DNA from: KK5 sp034043675 | GTDB taxonomy: Bacteria; Pseudomonadota; Gammaproteobacteria; Burkholderiales; Burkholderiaceae_C | Direction: 5' to 3' | NCBI RefSeq assembly: GCF_034043675.1 | Contig: NZ_JAXCLA010000009.1 | Span: forward strand, 366,474-430,473 | Length of the DNA stretch: 64,000 bases | Shown here: positions 17,082-25,358 of the stretch, in pieces | Layout: every line of letters starts with the position of its first letter | Position numbering within the stretch: the stretch's first letter is position 1 | The notes under the pieces: model-generated | The model's database searches: none | What the model was told of the DNA's origin: nothing | Seen by the model: only the letters and a program-made list of their open reading frames with translations | Position numbers and translations under genes: made by a program

Positions 17082-18287
17082 ATGAGCGAACAGCACGCCC
17101 GCGTGACGCCAATCCCCACACAAGAGAGCCAGACCATGGCCCTGCTGGCCTTGGTGAGTTGCCAGGTCGGCCTGCATGCCTGCACGCAGGGGGCGCGCCT
17201 GGCCGCGCCGTTGCAGGCGTTGCAGCACGGGCAGGGCGCGTTCAGCGTCGGCGTGCTGCTCGCCTTCTTCGCGCTGGTGCCGGCCGTGTTCGCGATTCCC
17301 GCGGGGCGCATGGCCGACCGATTCGGCTTTCACCGGCCGGTGCGCGTGGCAGCCATGCTCTCGCTGCTGGGCGCGCTGTGCGGCGCGCTGAGCGGCCATG
17401 TGCTGGCGCTATGCGCCACGGCCGCGCTGTGCGGTGCGGGCTCGGGCTTCGGCATGATCGCCGTGCAGCGCACCGCCAGTCGCATGGCGCGCAGCGCCGC
17501 CGAGCGGATCAGCATCTTCTCCCGCGTGGCGCTGGCGCCCTCGGTGGCCAATCTGGTCGGGCCGATGCTGGCAGGGGTGCTGATCGACCACTACGGGTTT
17601 CGGGCCGCCTTCTCGGCGCTGGCCCTGCTGCCGGCCGCTACCTTGCTGATCGCCGGCGGTGTGCCGCGGGAGTTGATTGCCCGCGCCGCCCCTGCAGCGA
17701 CGGCGCTGCCGCCGGCCTGGCAGATGCTTCGCTCGCCGGGCTTCCGGCGCCTGTTGTTCATCAATTGGCTGGTGTCGACGAGCTGGGATGTGTTCGGCTT
17801 CGCGCTGCCCATCCTGGGCCATGCGCGGGGCTTCAGCGCGGCGTCGATCGGCAGCGTGCTGGCGGCCTACGCGGTGGCGTCGATGGCGGTTCGCCTGCTG
17901 ATTCCGTTGGTGGCCGAGCGGCTGTCGCGCCAGCTGATGATGGTGGGCGCGCTGGGCCTGGCGGGTGTCGTGCTACTGGTGTTCCCGTTCCTGGGCCTGG
18001 TCTGGGCGATGGGCCTGGGCGCGGCCGTGCTGGGCCTGGCGCTGGGCGCCATCCAGCCGGCGATCCTGGCCAGCGTGCACGAGGTGGCGCCGCCCGGCCG
18101 CCAGGGTGAGGCGCTGGCGTTGCGGGCGATGAGCGTGCATCTGTCGATGGCCACGATGCCGCTGGTCTTCGGGGCGGCTGGCGCCGCTCTCGGCGCCAGC
18201 ACGCTGCTGGGCCTGATGGCCGGCGCGCTGGTGCTGGGCACCTGGCAGGCGAGCAGGAAGGGAAGCGAGAGCCATGCAGACCACTGA
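17082..18287 (+). CDS. MFS transporter
   Basis: A 401-residue major facilitator with about twelve membrane segments. The loop 2-3 signature GRMADRFGFHRPVR is clear. It probably moves an organic acid or drug-like compound across the inner membrane; direction and substrate are not readable. The AraC regulator gene starts 14 bases before its stop, so the regulator is likely co-expressed. A possible later start is the ATG in QTMALLALV. Confidence 0.9.
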   Translation: MSEQHARVTPIPTQESQTMALLALVSCQVGLHACTQGARLAAPLQALQHGQGAFSVGVLLAFFALVPAVFAIPAGRMADRFGFHRPVRVAAMLSLLGALCGALSGHVLALCATAALCGAGSGFGMIAVQRTASRMARSAAERISIFSRVALAPSVANLVGPMLAGVLIDHYGFRAAFSALALLPAATLLIAGGVPRELIARAAPAATALPPAWQMLRSPGFRRLLFINWLVSTSWDVFGFALPILGHARGFSAASIGSVLAAYAVASMAVRLLIPLVAERLSRQLMMVGALGLAGVVLLVFPFLGLVWAMGLGAAVLGLALGAIQPAILASVHEVAPPGRQGEALALRAMSVHLSMATMPLVFGAAGAALGASTLLGLMAGALVLGTWQASRKGSESHADH

Positions 18288-19206
18288 ACTGAAGTCGCTG
18301 ATGCAGAGCCTGGTGCCGCACAAGGTCTTTGGCGGCCGGCGCCAGGAGGCGCACTACGAGGTGGCGGTGCAGGACATACGCTGGGCCACACCCGGCGAGA
18401 TCCGGCTCCTCTCCGGCCGGCACTGCCTGATCGAACTGGGCGAGCCGCCGTCGCCGCTGGCAGTGGGCCGGGCGCACTATGTGATCCAGGCCGAGGACGA
18501 GCGCAAACGCGCTGCCGGCCTGCTCAACGTGATGCCGCCGGACTCTTCCCGCGTCGTCAGCTGGAACGCGGGTGAGCACCACGCGGTGGTCTGCGTGATC
18601 GAAGCTGAGCATTTCGGCCTGCTGGGCGGTATCGACTGCCGCTGGAACGAGGTTGACCCCGGCCTGACGGTCGACATCCGCAACCCGCGCCTGCAGACAT
18701 GCATGCAGTGGCTCGCCGAGGAGATCGCCCGGCCGGCCTTCGGCTCGGCGCTGCAGGTACAGAACATCCTGACCATGCTGGTGCTGGAACTGCATCGCCA
18801 CTTCGCGCAGGGGAGCGGGCCTTGCGAGCCCGCGCCAGCCGGGCGGCTCAGCGCGGCCCAGCTGGCGCGGCTGCGCGACCTGATGGAAAGCTGCGGCGAC
18901 CCGGAATCGTTGACGCTGGCCGCGCTGGCGCAGGCCTGCGGCCTGCCGGCCCGTTCGCTGTCGTCGATGTTCAAGGAGAGCACGGGCCAGACGCTGCGCA
19001 GCTATGTGGCGGCCAGCCATATCGAGCGCGCCAAGTTGCTGCTCTCCGATGGCGGGCTGCTGATCAAGCAGGTGGCTTACCGCAGCGGATTCCGCAATGC
19101 GGCGGCCTTCGGCGATGCCTTCCGCAAGGCGACTGGGCTGACGCCGGTGCAGTACCGTCAGCAACTCGGCCTCGCCGGCGACACGCCGGTCCGCACCGAT
19201 CACTGA
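18274..19206 (+). CDS. AraC-family transcriptional regulator
   Basis: A 310-residue regulator. The C-terminal 100 residues form the two helix-turn-helix AraC/XylS domain: LTLAALAQACGLPARSL for the first and KQVAYRSGFRNAAAFGDAF followed by TGLTPVQYR for the second. The N-terminal 180 residues are an AraC-binding-like effector domain (CupinS/AraC_binding_2 type). It overlaps the MFS gene and precedes the final SDR of the operon, so it probably senses a pathway compound and acts on the operon at 5051. This target is inferred from position only. Confidence 0.93.
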   Translation: MQTTELKSLMQSLVPHKVFGGRRQEAHYEVAVQDIRWATPGEIRLLSGRHCLIELGEPPSPLAVGRAHYVIQAEDERKRAAGLLNVMPPDSSRVVSWNAGEHHAVVCVIEAEHFGLLGGIDCRWNEVDPGLTVDIRNPRLQTCMQWLAEEIARPAFGSALQVQNILTMLVLELHRHFAQGSGPCEPAPAGRLSAAQLARLRDLMESCGDPESLTLAALAQACGLPARSLSSMFKESTGQTLRSYVAASHIERAKLLLSDGGLLIKQVAYRSGFRNAAAFGDAFRKATGLTPVQYRQQLGLAGDTPVRTDH

Positions 19207-19234
19207 TAACACCCTGAGACGATAAGGAACCTCC

Positions 19235-19966
19235 ATGAGACTCGATGGCAGGAAGGCACTGGTGACCGCAGCCGGGCAGGGCATCGGAAGGGCCGCGACC
19301 CTGGCGATGGCGGCCGAGGGCGCGCAGGTCTGTGCCACGGACATCAATGCAGAATTGCTGGCCGGCTACGCGGGCGTCGCCAACGTCAGCACCGCCGTGC
19401 TCGACGTGCTGGACAAGGCGGCCATCCAGGCGTTGGCCGAGACTTTGCCGGCGCTGGACGTGATCTTCAACTGCGCCGGCGTCGTGCACGGGGGCACGGC
19501 CCTCCAGGCCACCGACCGGGATTGGGATTTCGCGTTTGACCTCAACGTCCGTTCGCAGTTCTGGGTCGCGCAGGCATTCCTGCCCGGCATGATCGCCAAG
19601 GGCGGTGGCAGCATCGTCAACATGAGCAGCGTGTGCGGGGTCAAGGGCCTGCCCAACCGCTTCATCTACGGGGCCTCGAAGGCCGCGGTCATCGGCCTGA
19701 GCAAGAGCATCGCGGCGGATTTCGTCAAGCAGGGCGTCCGCTGCAATGCGATCTGCCCGGGCACCGTCGATACGCCGTCGCTGCAGGGCCGTATCGACAG
19801 CGCCGCCGATCCGGTCGCCGCGCGCAATGATTTCGTCGCTCGCCAGCCGATGGGCCGTCTGGCGCAGGCGCACGAGATCGCGCCACTGGTGGTTTTTCTG
19901 GCAAGCGACGACTCGATGTTCATCACCGGACAGGCCTACAACGTGGACGGCGGCATCACGATCTGA
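19235..19966 (+). CDS. SDR family oxidoreductase (DHRS6/BDH2-like)
   Basis: A 243-residue SDR with TAAGQGIG near residue 11, Ser in NMSSVCGVKG and YGASK with Tyr145 and Lys149. The pattern AATLAMAAEGAQVCATDIN and GLPNRFIYGASKAAVIGLSK resembles the DHRS6 (type 2 3-hydroxybutyrate dehydrogenase-like) branch, which prefers NAD. It is the last gene of the plus-strand operon, 28 bases after the AraC gene, and ends with an 11-base tail-to-tail overlap with the TetR gene. Confidence 0.92.
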   Translation: MRLDGRKALVTAAGQGIGRAATLAMAAEGAQVCATDINAELLAGYAGVANVSTAVLDVLDKAAIQALAETLPALDVIFNCAGVVHGGTALQATDRDWDFAFDLNVRSQFWVAQAFLPGMIAKGGGSIVNMSSVCGVKGLPNRFIYGASKAAVIGLSKSIAADFVKQGVRCNAICPGTVDTPSLQGRIDSAADPVAARNDFVARQPMGRLAQAHEIAPLVVFLASDDSMFITGQAYNVDGGITI

Positions 19967-20690
19967 GCGCGACCCAACTGTCCATCAGCAGCCGGCTCTG
20001 CGACCGGGCAGCTTGCTTGATGGCCGCCAATTGCGCGGGTCCGAGGTCCTGCCAGCCGAGCTTGGACAGCAGCGAGCGCTTGCCGATCGAGAACACCATC
20101 ACCTGCCCGCAAAGCATCATCACGCGCATGCGCAGCAGTGGGTCTTCCGGCGTGCCGCCGCAATAGCGGGCGACCAGCAGCGCCGACACCTCACCCATGC
20201 GCGGGCGCAGGCCCTGGTCGAAAAGCTCCAGCAGGGCGTCCGGTCCGTGGCCGACCTGCTCGTGCGTGATGAAGAGCCGGCGATGTGCCGCATCGTCGGG
20301 CAGCAGCAGGAAATCGGCCAGCGCGTCGAGCAGGGTGCCGAAGGCTTCGAAGATCCTCTCGCGCGAGGCGACGGCGTCGTCCAGCACCGCTTGCGCCCTG
20401 CTCACCGCAGGTTCGAAATGCGCGGCCGAGCTGTCGGCGATGTACTGGGCGCAGGCGCGGTAGACGCCTTCCTTGCTGTCGAAATAGTACTGCAGCGCGG
20501 GGGCGTTGACGCCGGCCATCTCGGCGATCGCGCGGGTGGTCGTGCCCTCGAAGCCGCGCTCGCCGAAAAGGCGCAGCGCGACCTGGATGATGCGGCGACG
20601 TGTCTCCTCGCCGCGGGCGTAGCCGGAGTCGGCGCGGTGGCGTGGCGCGCCCTCGCGGTGGGGGCTCGTCTTCGCAAGCTCAGGGGGCAT
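19956..20690 (-). CDS. TetR-family regulator (CecR-like C-terminal domain)
   Basis: A 244-residue repressor. The N-terminal helix-turn-helix is visible in RRIIQVALRLFGERGFEG and TTRAIAEMAGVNAPALQYYF (about residues 28-75). The C-terminal region (FDSKEGVYRACAQYIAD, then PLLRMRVMMLCGQVMVF) resembles the DUF1956/CecR-type effector domain. It is the last gene of the minus-strand operon that begins at 32785. Convergence with the SDR end suggests it could help switch both opposing operons, but its operator is unknown. The ATG at 20690 opens the conserved region. Confidence 0.92.
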   Translation of the reverse strand: MPPELAKTSPHREGAPRHRADSGYARGEETRRRIIQVALRLFGERGFEGTTTRAIAEMAGVNAPALQYYFDSKEGVYRACAQYIADSSAAHFEPAVSRAQAVLDDAVASRERIFEAFGTLLDALADFLLLPDDAAHRRLFITHEQVGHGPDALLELFDQGLRPRMGEVSALLVARYCGGTPEDPLLRMRVMMLCGQVMVFSIGKRSLLSKLGWQDLGPAQLAAIKQAARSQSRLLMDSWVALRS

Positions 20691-20737
20691 TGTGATGTCG
20701 GGCTTTAAGCGTTGGACAGCAGGCCGATCATTCTCGT

Positions 20738-21982
20738 TCACGCCAGCTGCAGACTCCCCACTCGCGGCATCCGCCCCAGCGTCAGCAGCAGTACCGGCCC
20801 GATCACGCAGCAGGCGGTGCTGTACGCCAGCAGGGGGCCGTAGTCGCCGCTGGCCTTGTACATCGCCGCATACATCAGCGGCGCGAGCATGCTGCCGGCG
20901 GTGATCAGTCCCAGGTGGATGCCGAACAGGCGGCCATAGTGCTCCAGCCCGAAATAGCGCGAGACCAGGTAGGCGGACATGTCGAACTCCGCACCGGTGC
21001 CGACGCCGACCAGGCACACCGCCAGCACCAGCAGCCACGAGGGCGATCCGGCGCCCGCGCTCCACAGCATCAGGCAGCCGACGGCAGGCATAGCCAGCGC
21101 CACGGCCGCGACCCCCGGCGCCCAGACGCGGTCGATCAGCCAGCCGGCGATGACCCGTCCGGCGATCAGCGCGATGCCGAAGCTGGCGAAGACGCTGCCG
21201 GCCTCGGTGGCGCTGAGCCCGATGTCGCGCAGCAGCGGCACCGTATTGGTCACCATGCCGACGATGGCCGAGACGACCAGCGTCAGCGCGACGTTGAGCG
21301 TCCAAAAGCGGCGCGAGCGGACGGCGGAGCGGAAGTCCGAGGGCCCGGCCGCCATGGGTTGCCCGGCAACGGCTACCTTCTGCGGCATCGCGCCGGCCTC
21401 CGGGGTCGCCCTGCACCACAGCAGTGCCAGCGGCCAGGTCAGCACCAGCGGCAGGCCGCCCAGGACGAGGAAGGCCGCGCGCCAGTCCCAGCGCTCAATG
21501 GCCCAGCCCAGCAGCGGCGGCAGGATGGCGGCCGACAGGCCTGAGCCGCAGAGCACCAGCGCCAGCGCCAGCCCGCGACGGCGGTCGAACCATTGGCTGA
21601 TCAACTGCGTCCAGGTCACGAAGGTGATGCCGGTGCCGGCGATCGGAGCCAGGAAGTAGAACAGGTAGAGCCAGCCGATCGCGTTCGGGATCAGCGTGAT
21701 CGCGAACAACGCCAGCGCCAGCGCGACCAGCGAGAACAAGGCCATGCGCCGCAGCCCCCAGCGCAGGTTCGCCCAGCCTGCCAACTGGCTGGCCACGACC
21801 ACGCCGCCGGACATGAAACTGATCGCGATCTGCAGGTCGGGCCGGCTCCAGCCGAAGGCCTTCTGCAGAGGCAGCACCAGCGTGCCGAGGCTGTAGAGCA
21901 TCGTCACGCTGGCCGTGGTGGCGGCGCCGGCCAGGGCCAGCAGCAGGATGCGCCAGCCGCGCGCGAATTCGTTGTTGTTCAT
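20738..21982 (-). CDS. MFS transporter, OFA/MCT-like (copy 1)
   Basis: A 414-residue, twelve-helix major facilitator. Motifs include SLGTLVLPLQKAFGWSRPDLQ, the central DRRRGLALALVLCGSG loop and YFGLEHYGRLFGIH, typical of the oxalate/formate antiporter and monocarboxylate-like group that imports organic acids. It is clearly paralogous to the MFS at 28007-29263 in the same operon. The start overlaps the SDR stop by four bases. The likely role is uptake of the acidic growth substrate. Confidence 0.92.
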   Translation of the reverse strand: MNNNEFARGWRILLLALAGAATTASVTMLYSLGTLVLPLQKAFGWSRPDLQIAISFMSGGVVVASQLAGWANLRWGLRRMALFSLVALALALFAITLIPNAIGWLYLFYFLAPIAGTGITFVTWTQLISQWFDRRRGLALALVLCGSGLSAAILPPLLGWAIERWDWRAAFLVLGGLPLVLTWPLALLWCRATPEAGAMPQKVAVAGQPMAAGPSDFRSAVRSRRFWTLNVALTLVVSAIVGMVTNTVPLLRDIGLSATEAGSVFASFGIALIAGRVIAGWLIDRVWAPGVAAVALAMPAVGCLMLWSAGAGSPSWLLVLAVCLVGVGTGAEFDMSAYLVSRYFGLEHYGRLFGIHLGLITAGSMLAPLMYAAMYKASGDYGPLLAYSTACCVIGPVLLLTLGRMPRVGSLQLA

Positions 21983-22797
21983 CGCTGCGCCGCCAGGTCG
22001 ACCAGGTCGGCCATCGCCGGGTTGTGGGCCAGCATGCCGCCGTCGGCGATGTAGGTCTGGCCATTGATGTAGCGCGCCTCGTCGGAGGCGAGGAAGCAGA
22101 CCAGCGCGGCCAGGTCGTCCGGCTCGCCGATCTCCGGTGTCAGCAGATGCCGCTGCATGACCTGGATGACATCCGGCACCGCGGCGCGCGCGCCGGGTGA
22201 CATGACCAGGCCCGGCGCCACCGCATTGCAGCGGATGCCCTGCTTGCCGTGGTGCGTGGCGATCTGGCGGGTCAGGCCGATGATGGCCGCCTTGGACACC
22301 GTGTAGGCCATGCGCGTGATGTCGCCGGAGAAGGCGCCGGTGGAGGCGGTGTTGACGATGGCGCCCGAGCCCTGCTTGATCATGGTCGGCAGCGCGTACT
22401 TGCAGCCGGCCAGGTAGCCGCGCACATTGGCCGCGAAGATCAGGTCCCAGGTGTCGAAGCCGATGTCGATGGCGTTCGTGTCCTTCGCGTGCAGCGCCGG
22501 CGAGGTGAGGGCGGCGTTGTTGTGCAGCACGTCCAGGCGTCCGAAGCGCTCGATGGTGCCCAGCACGAGGCTTTCGATCGAGCTGACGTCTGCGGCGTCG
22601 AATCGCACGGCACTGGCGACGCTGCCGAGTTCGGCGGCCACCGAGGCCGCCCGTTCGGCATTGATGTCGGCGATGACTACCGTCGCGCCATCGGCGGTCA
22701 GACGCCGGCAGGTCGCCTCGCCGATGCCAGAGGCACCGCCAGTGACGATCGCCACCTTGCCGTCGAAGCGGCCCGGATGCGCACTCGTCATCTTCAT
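21979..22797 (-). CDS. SDR family oxidoreductase
   Basis: A 272-residue classical SDR: VTGGASGIG near residue 18, Ser in NTASTGAFSG and YTVSK. Asp in VIADINAE favours NAD. Two ATG codons (22797 and 22791) are possible; the first overlaps the preceding stop by four bases and is used here. It lies between the unrecognised 344-residue protein and the MFS transporter, in the operon with the P450 and monooxygenase. It may oxidise a ring or side-chain hydroxyl. Confidence 0.92.
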   Translation of the reverse strand: MKMTSAHPGRFDGKVAIVTGGASGIGEATCRRLTADGATVVIADINAERAASVAAELGSVASAVRFDAADVSSIESLVLGTIERFGRLDVLHNNAALTSPALHAKDTNAIDIGFDTWDLIFAANVRGYLAGCKYALPTMIKQGSGAIVNTASTGAFSGDITRMAYTVSKAAIIGLTRQIATHHGKQGIRCNAVAPGLVMSPGARAAVPDVIQVMQRHLLTPEIGEPDDLAALVCFLASDEARYINGQTYIADGGMLAHNPAMADLVDLAAQR

Positions 22798-23828
22798 TCT
22801 TCCGTGCCGAGCACGTTGCGGGCGGTGCCGTTGCGGCGGTCGCCTTCGCCCCAGGCGAACCAGCGGTCGGGCACGCGGGTGTCGCCGACGCGCTGCCAGC
22901 GGCCTTCCTGCTGGGCCGTCGGCACATGGCCACCAAGGAAGTCGACCATGCGGCCCTTGGCGTCCGGGATGAACTCCCACTGGTCCTTGCCCTCGACGGT
23001 CAGCAGCACCTTGTCGATGAAGGGGTCGCCGTCCTTGCGGATGACGGTGGCCTCGACGTCGGTGGTGGTCCGCACCTCGCCCTTCTCATTGCAGAGGAAG
23101 GCGAAGCCCAGGTTCTCGTGGCCGACCAGGAAGGTGCCGGCATCGATCGTGCCGTCGGTGTAGACGGTGGCGAAGGCGCACCAGATCACATGCTTCTTGT
23201 TGTTGACGATCAGGCACTTCTTTGCGTGCACCTGGCCGCCCTCGGCCATGTAGGACTGCTCGACAGCCACGATGCCCTTGACCGCGCGACCCTCGACCGT
23301 GCCGGCCACGTCATAGAGCTGTGAGATGTAGAAGGTGCCCCAGTCCACGCCAGGTAGCAGCCATTGCATGCCGGGGCCGATGTTGCGCCCCTTCAGGTCC
23401 ATCAGGCCCTCCTCCAGCCACTGGATGTGCTCGCCGGAGGCGTCCAGCTTCCAGGGCGTGCCGGCTTCGTCCGGCAGGCTGGTCCAGCGGGCGGTGTCGC
23501 CTTCGACCAGCGTGCGGGTGGGCATCAGCGTCTGTGCGGTGGCCTGCATCTTCGGCTTGTCCATGCGTAGCGTCTGGCCGTCCACGCGGGTACTCTGGTA
23601 GATGAAGCGGGTGTTGTTGGGCGTGCCGGTCGGCGAGTTGACGGCGCGCACCATCGTGTACATGTGGCCCTCGTCGTCGCGCACGGTGCCGAAGGGCATG
23701 GTCTTGCTCAGGTGCAGGCCGAAGAAACCGCGCAAGTCGTGCATGGCCGCGCCGCTGCTGCGGTGCGGAGCGACGAGCATCTGGAAGGCGAAGTCGCCGC
23801 GTTCGGGCAGGCGGGGGAAGGTCTTCAT
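22794..23828 (-). CDS. Unrecognised 344-residue protein of the catabolic operon
   Basis: A soluble protein with no signal peptide or membrane segment. I do not recognise a named family with confidence. It is rich in Trp, Thr and Gly and shows an alternating pattern suggesting a mostly beta, lipocalin or AttH/CrtC-like fold (for example WLLPGVDWGTFYISQLYD and FLVGHENLGFAFL). It is translationally coupled by four-base overlaps to an NTF2-like gene upstream and an SDR downstream, so it is almost certainly expressed and relevant to the pathway. It could bind or isomerise a hydrophobic intermediate; that is speculation from fold impression. Confidence 0.85.
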   Translation of the reverse strand: MKTFPRLPERGDFAFQMLVAPHRSSGAAMHDLRGFFGLHLSKTMPFGTVRDDEGHMYTMVRAVNSPTGTPNNTRFIYQSTRVDGQTLRMDKPKMQATAQTLMPTRTLVEGDTARWTSLPDEAGTPWKLDASGEHIQWLEEGLMDLKGRNIGPGMQWLLPGVDWGTFYISQLYDVAGTVEGRAVKGIVAVEQSYMAEGGQVHAKKCLIVNNKKHVIWCAFATVYTDGTIDAGTFLVGHENLGFAFLCNEKGEVRTTTDVEATVIRKDGDPFIDKVLLTVEGKDQWEFIPDAKGRMVDFLGGHVPTAQQEGRWQRVGDTRVPDRWFAWGEGDRRNGTARNVLGTEE

Positions 23829-24256
23829 GATGGGGTCAGTGCTTTCAGGGAGTTGAGCAGCGCGTCGGAGCTCATGCCGTGCTTCTGGGCAACGCATGCG
23901 AGGTCGAGGAATTCGCGCCAGGACTGGATCTGGCCGCGGTCGTTGAGTTCGAAGACGGCCACCAGCGGGATGTCGACCCAGTGGCCGTTGCGCAGCGAGG
24001 AGTCCACGCGCTCGGTGAACACCGTGTTGCCGCTGGCCGCCACGGCCTTCATCTGATGCCTCTGGTCGGCCACCCGCTCCTTCATGCCCAGCAGCGCGGC
24101 CTTGATGGCGGCGCGGCCGCGGATCGGCTCGACCGTGGGCGTCACGATCTGGTAGCTAGCGTCCTCGGCCAGCGAGGCCAGTGCGGCGTCGAAGTCCTGG
24201 GGCCAGGACGTGCTGAAGGCGCTGATGAACTGGCGGACCGTGGTTTCGGGGTTCAT
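23825..24256 (-). CDS. NTF2-like (SnoaL/ketosteroid-isomerase fold) protein
   Basis: A 143-residue cone-shaped alpha+beta protein. The pattern VRQFISAFSTSWPQDFDAALASLAEDASYQIV and PIRGRAAIKAALLGM is typical of SnoaL-like or limonene epoxide hydrolase-like members. Such proteins are small isomerases, cyclases, hydrolases or dehydratases on terpenoid, steroid or polyketide rings. It is one of three NTF2-fold genes in this operon but is the most divergent of them. Its stop overlaps the start of the 344-residue protein. Confidence 0.88.
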   Translation of the reverse strand: MNPETTVRQFISAFSTSWPQDFDAALASLAEDASYQIVTPTVEPIRGRAAIKAALLGMKERVADQRHQMKAVAASGNTVFTERVDSSLRNGHWVDIPLVAVFELNDRGQIQSWREFLDLACVAQKHGMSSDALLNSLKALTPS

Positions 24257-24320
24257 GGGAGGACCGGTGGCTGTCGATTCAGCATCATGGCGAGATCGCC
24301 TGGGGGTCGGGGCGGGCTTG

Positions 24321-24914
24321 CTATCGGTGAGTTGCGGGCTGCCATCGCTGAGTTGCGCGCCTGCGGGCTGGTCGGTCGGCGCGTGCGAGGTAGGCGTCGA
24401 CCACCGCGCTATCGCCCAGCAGCGGGCGGGCGTGCTCGAACAGGCTCATGTAGAGGATGTCCACCGCCGTGAAGCGGGCACCGAGGATGTAGGGCCCGAC
24501 CTGCAAGATGGCTTCGATGTGCTTCATCATCTCGCCGTCCAGGTGGCGCATCGGCGCGTCCTGCGCGAGCAGCTTTTTGCCCTTCATGTAGACCAGCGGC
24601 TCGGTCAGGCCCACTTGGTAGAACAGCCAGGTCAGGTAGCGGCCGCGTAGCGGATCATCGGGCTGCACGCCGACCGGCGAGTGCGGGAACAGGTCGGTCA
24701 GGTAGAGCGAGATCGCGCCGGTTTCGGTCACGACATGGCCGTCGTGCGAGAGGGCCGGCGTGTAGCCGTGCGGGTGCGGATTGCGCGGGTCGGCGTTGCT
24801 CCCGTCGGCTTTGGGATAGCTGACGACTTCGACGGCGTAGTCAGCCTCCAGTTCTTCGAGCAGCCAAAGGATGCGCGAGGAGAAGGAGCCAGGCGAGTGG
24901 TAGAGCGTCAGCAT
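24321..24914 (-). CDS. Glutathione S-transferase family protein
   Basis: A 197-residue GST: the thioredoxin-like N-terminal domain (MLTLYHSPGSFSSRILWLLEEL, with Ser residues near position 7 to 12 as possible catalytic Ser; THE motif TPALSHDGHVVTETGAISLYL) and the helical C-terminal domain. It may conjugate or isomerise an electrophilic or epoxide intermediate, or help ether cleavage. The ATG at 24914 lies 18 bases after the preceding NTF2-like stop. It is preceded by an in-frame extension without a better start. Confidence 0.9.
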   Translation of the reverse strand: MLTLYHSPGSFSSRILWLLEELEADYAVEVVSYPKADGSNADPRNPHPHGYTPALSHDGHVVTETGAISLYLTDLFPHSPVGVQPDDPLRGRYLTWLFYQVGLTEPLVYMKGKKLLAQDAPMRHLDGEMMKHIEAILQVGPYILGARFTAVDILYMSLFEHARPLLGDSAVVDAYLARADRPARRRATQRWQPATHR

Positions 24915-24931
24915 CTTCGCCGCCCCGTTCT

Positions 24932-25348
24932 TCAGTTCGCGGCAAAGCCGCGGAACTGCTTCAGCTCGACCGCCTGCGACGGCGGCTTCAGGAAGTAGAC
25001 GACCGACAGGCGACCCGGCTCGAAGCGATAGGTCTCGATGCTCTCGATCACCGCATCGCTGCCCTTGATGCAGTTGCGGTGGTGCACGGCGACCTCGTTG
25101 CCGTTGATGATGGTCTCGACCACTTCGAGCCGGAAGCTCGCGTTGTGCTTGTCCCACATCTCCTCGATGATGAACCAGCCGGTGTTGGGGTCGCTGCGGC
25201 CGGCGTAGCCGATGTCGAGCCGCTCGGGTGCCATCTCACGGTAGTGGGCCATGAAGCCGTCGCGGTCCCCGCTGTTCCAGCAGGCCACCTGGCCCTTCAT
25301 GAAACGTTCGATGGCTGTTTTCTCTACCGTTGTCGATCTTGTTGTCAT
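24932..25348 (-). CDS. NTF2-like protein, paralogue A
   Basis: A 138-residue NTF2-fold protein (QVACWNSGDRDGFMAHYREM, then HHRNCIKGSDAVIESIETYRFEPGR). It shares extended similarity with the 117-residue protein at 26350-26703: both have a W(N)xxDxDGF start, a YxGR motif, an EMW/GMW motif and an IETxxxxxPGRLxVxYF ending. The two flank the flavin reductase gene. They could form a heteromer or act on successive intermediates as ketosteroid-isomerase-like enzymes or hydratases. The catalytic residues cannot be named. Confidence 0.88.
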   Translation of the reverse strand: MTTRSTTVEKTAIERFMKGQVACWNSGDRDGFMAHYREMAPERLDIGYAGRSDPNTGWFIIEEMWDKHNASFRLEVVETIINGNEVAVHHRNCIKGSDAVIESIETYRFEPGRLSVVYFLKPPSQAVELKQFRGFAAN

Positions 25349-25358
25349 GCCTGTCCTT

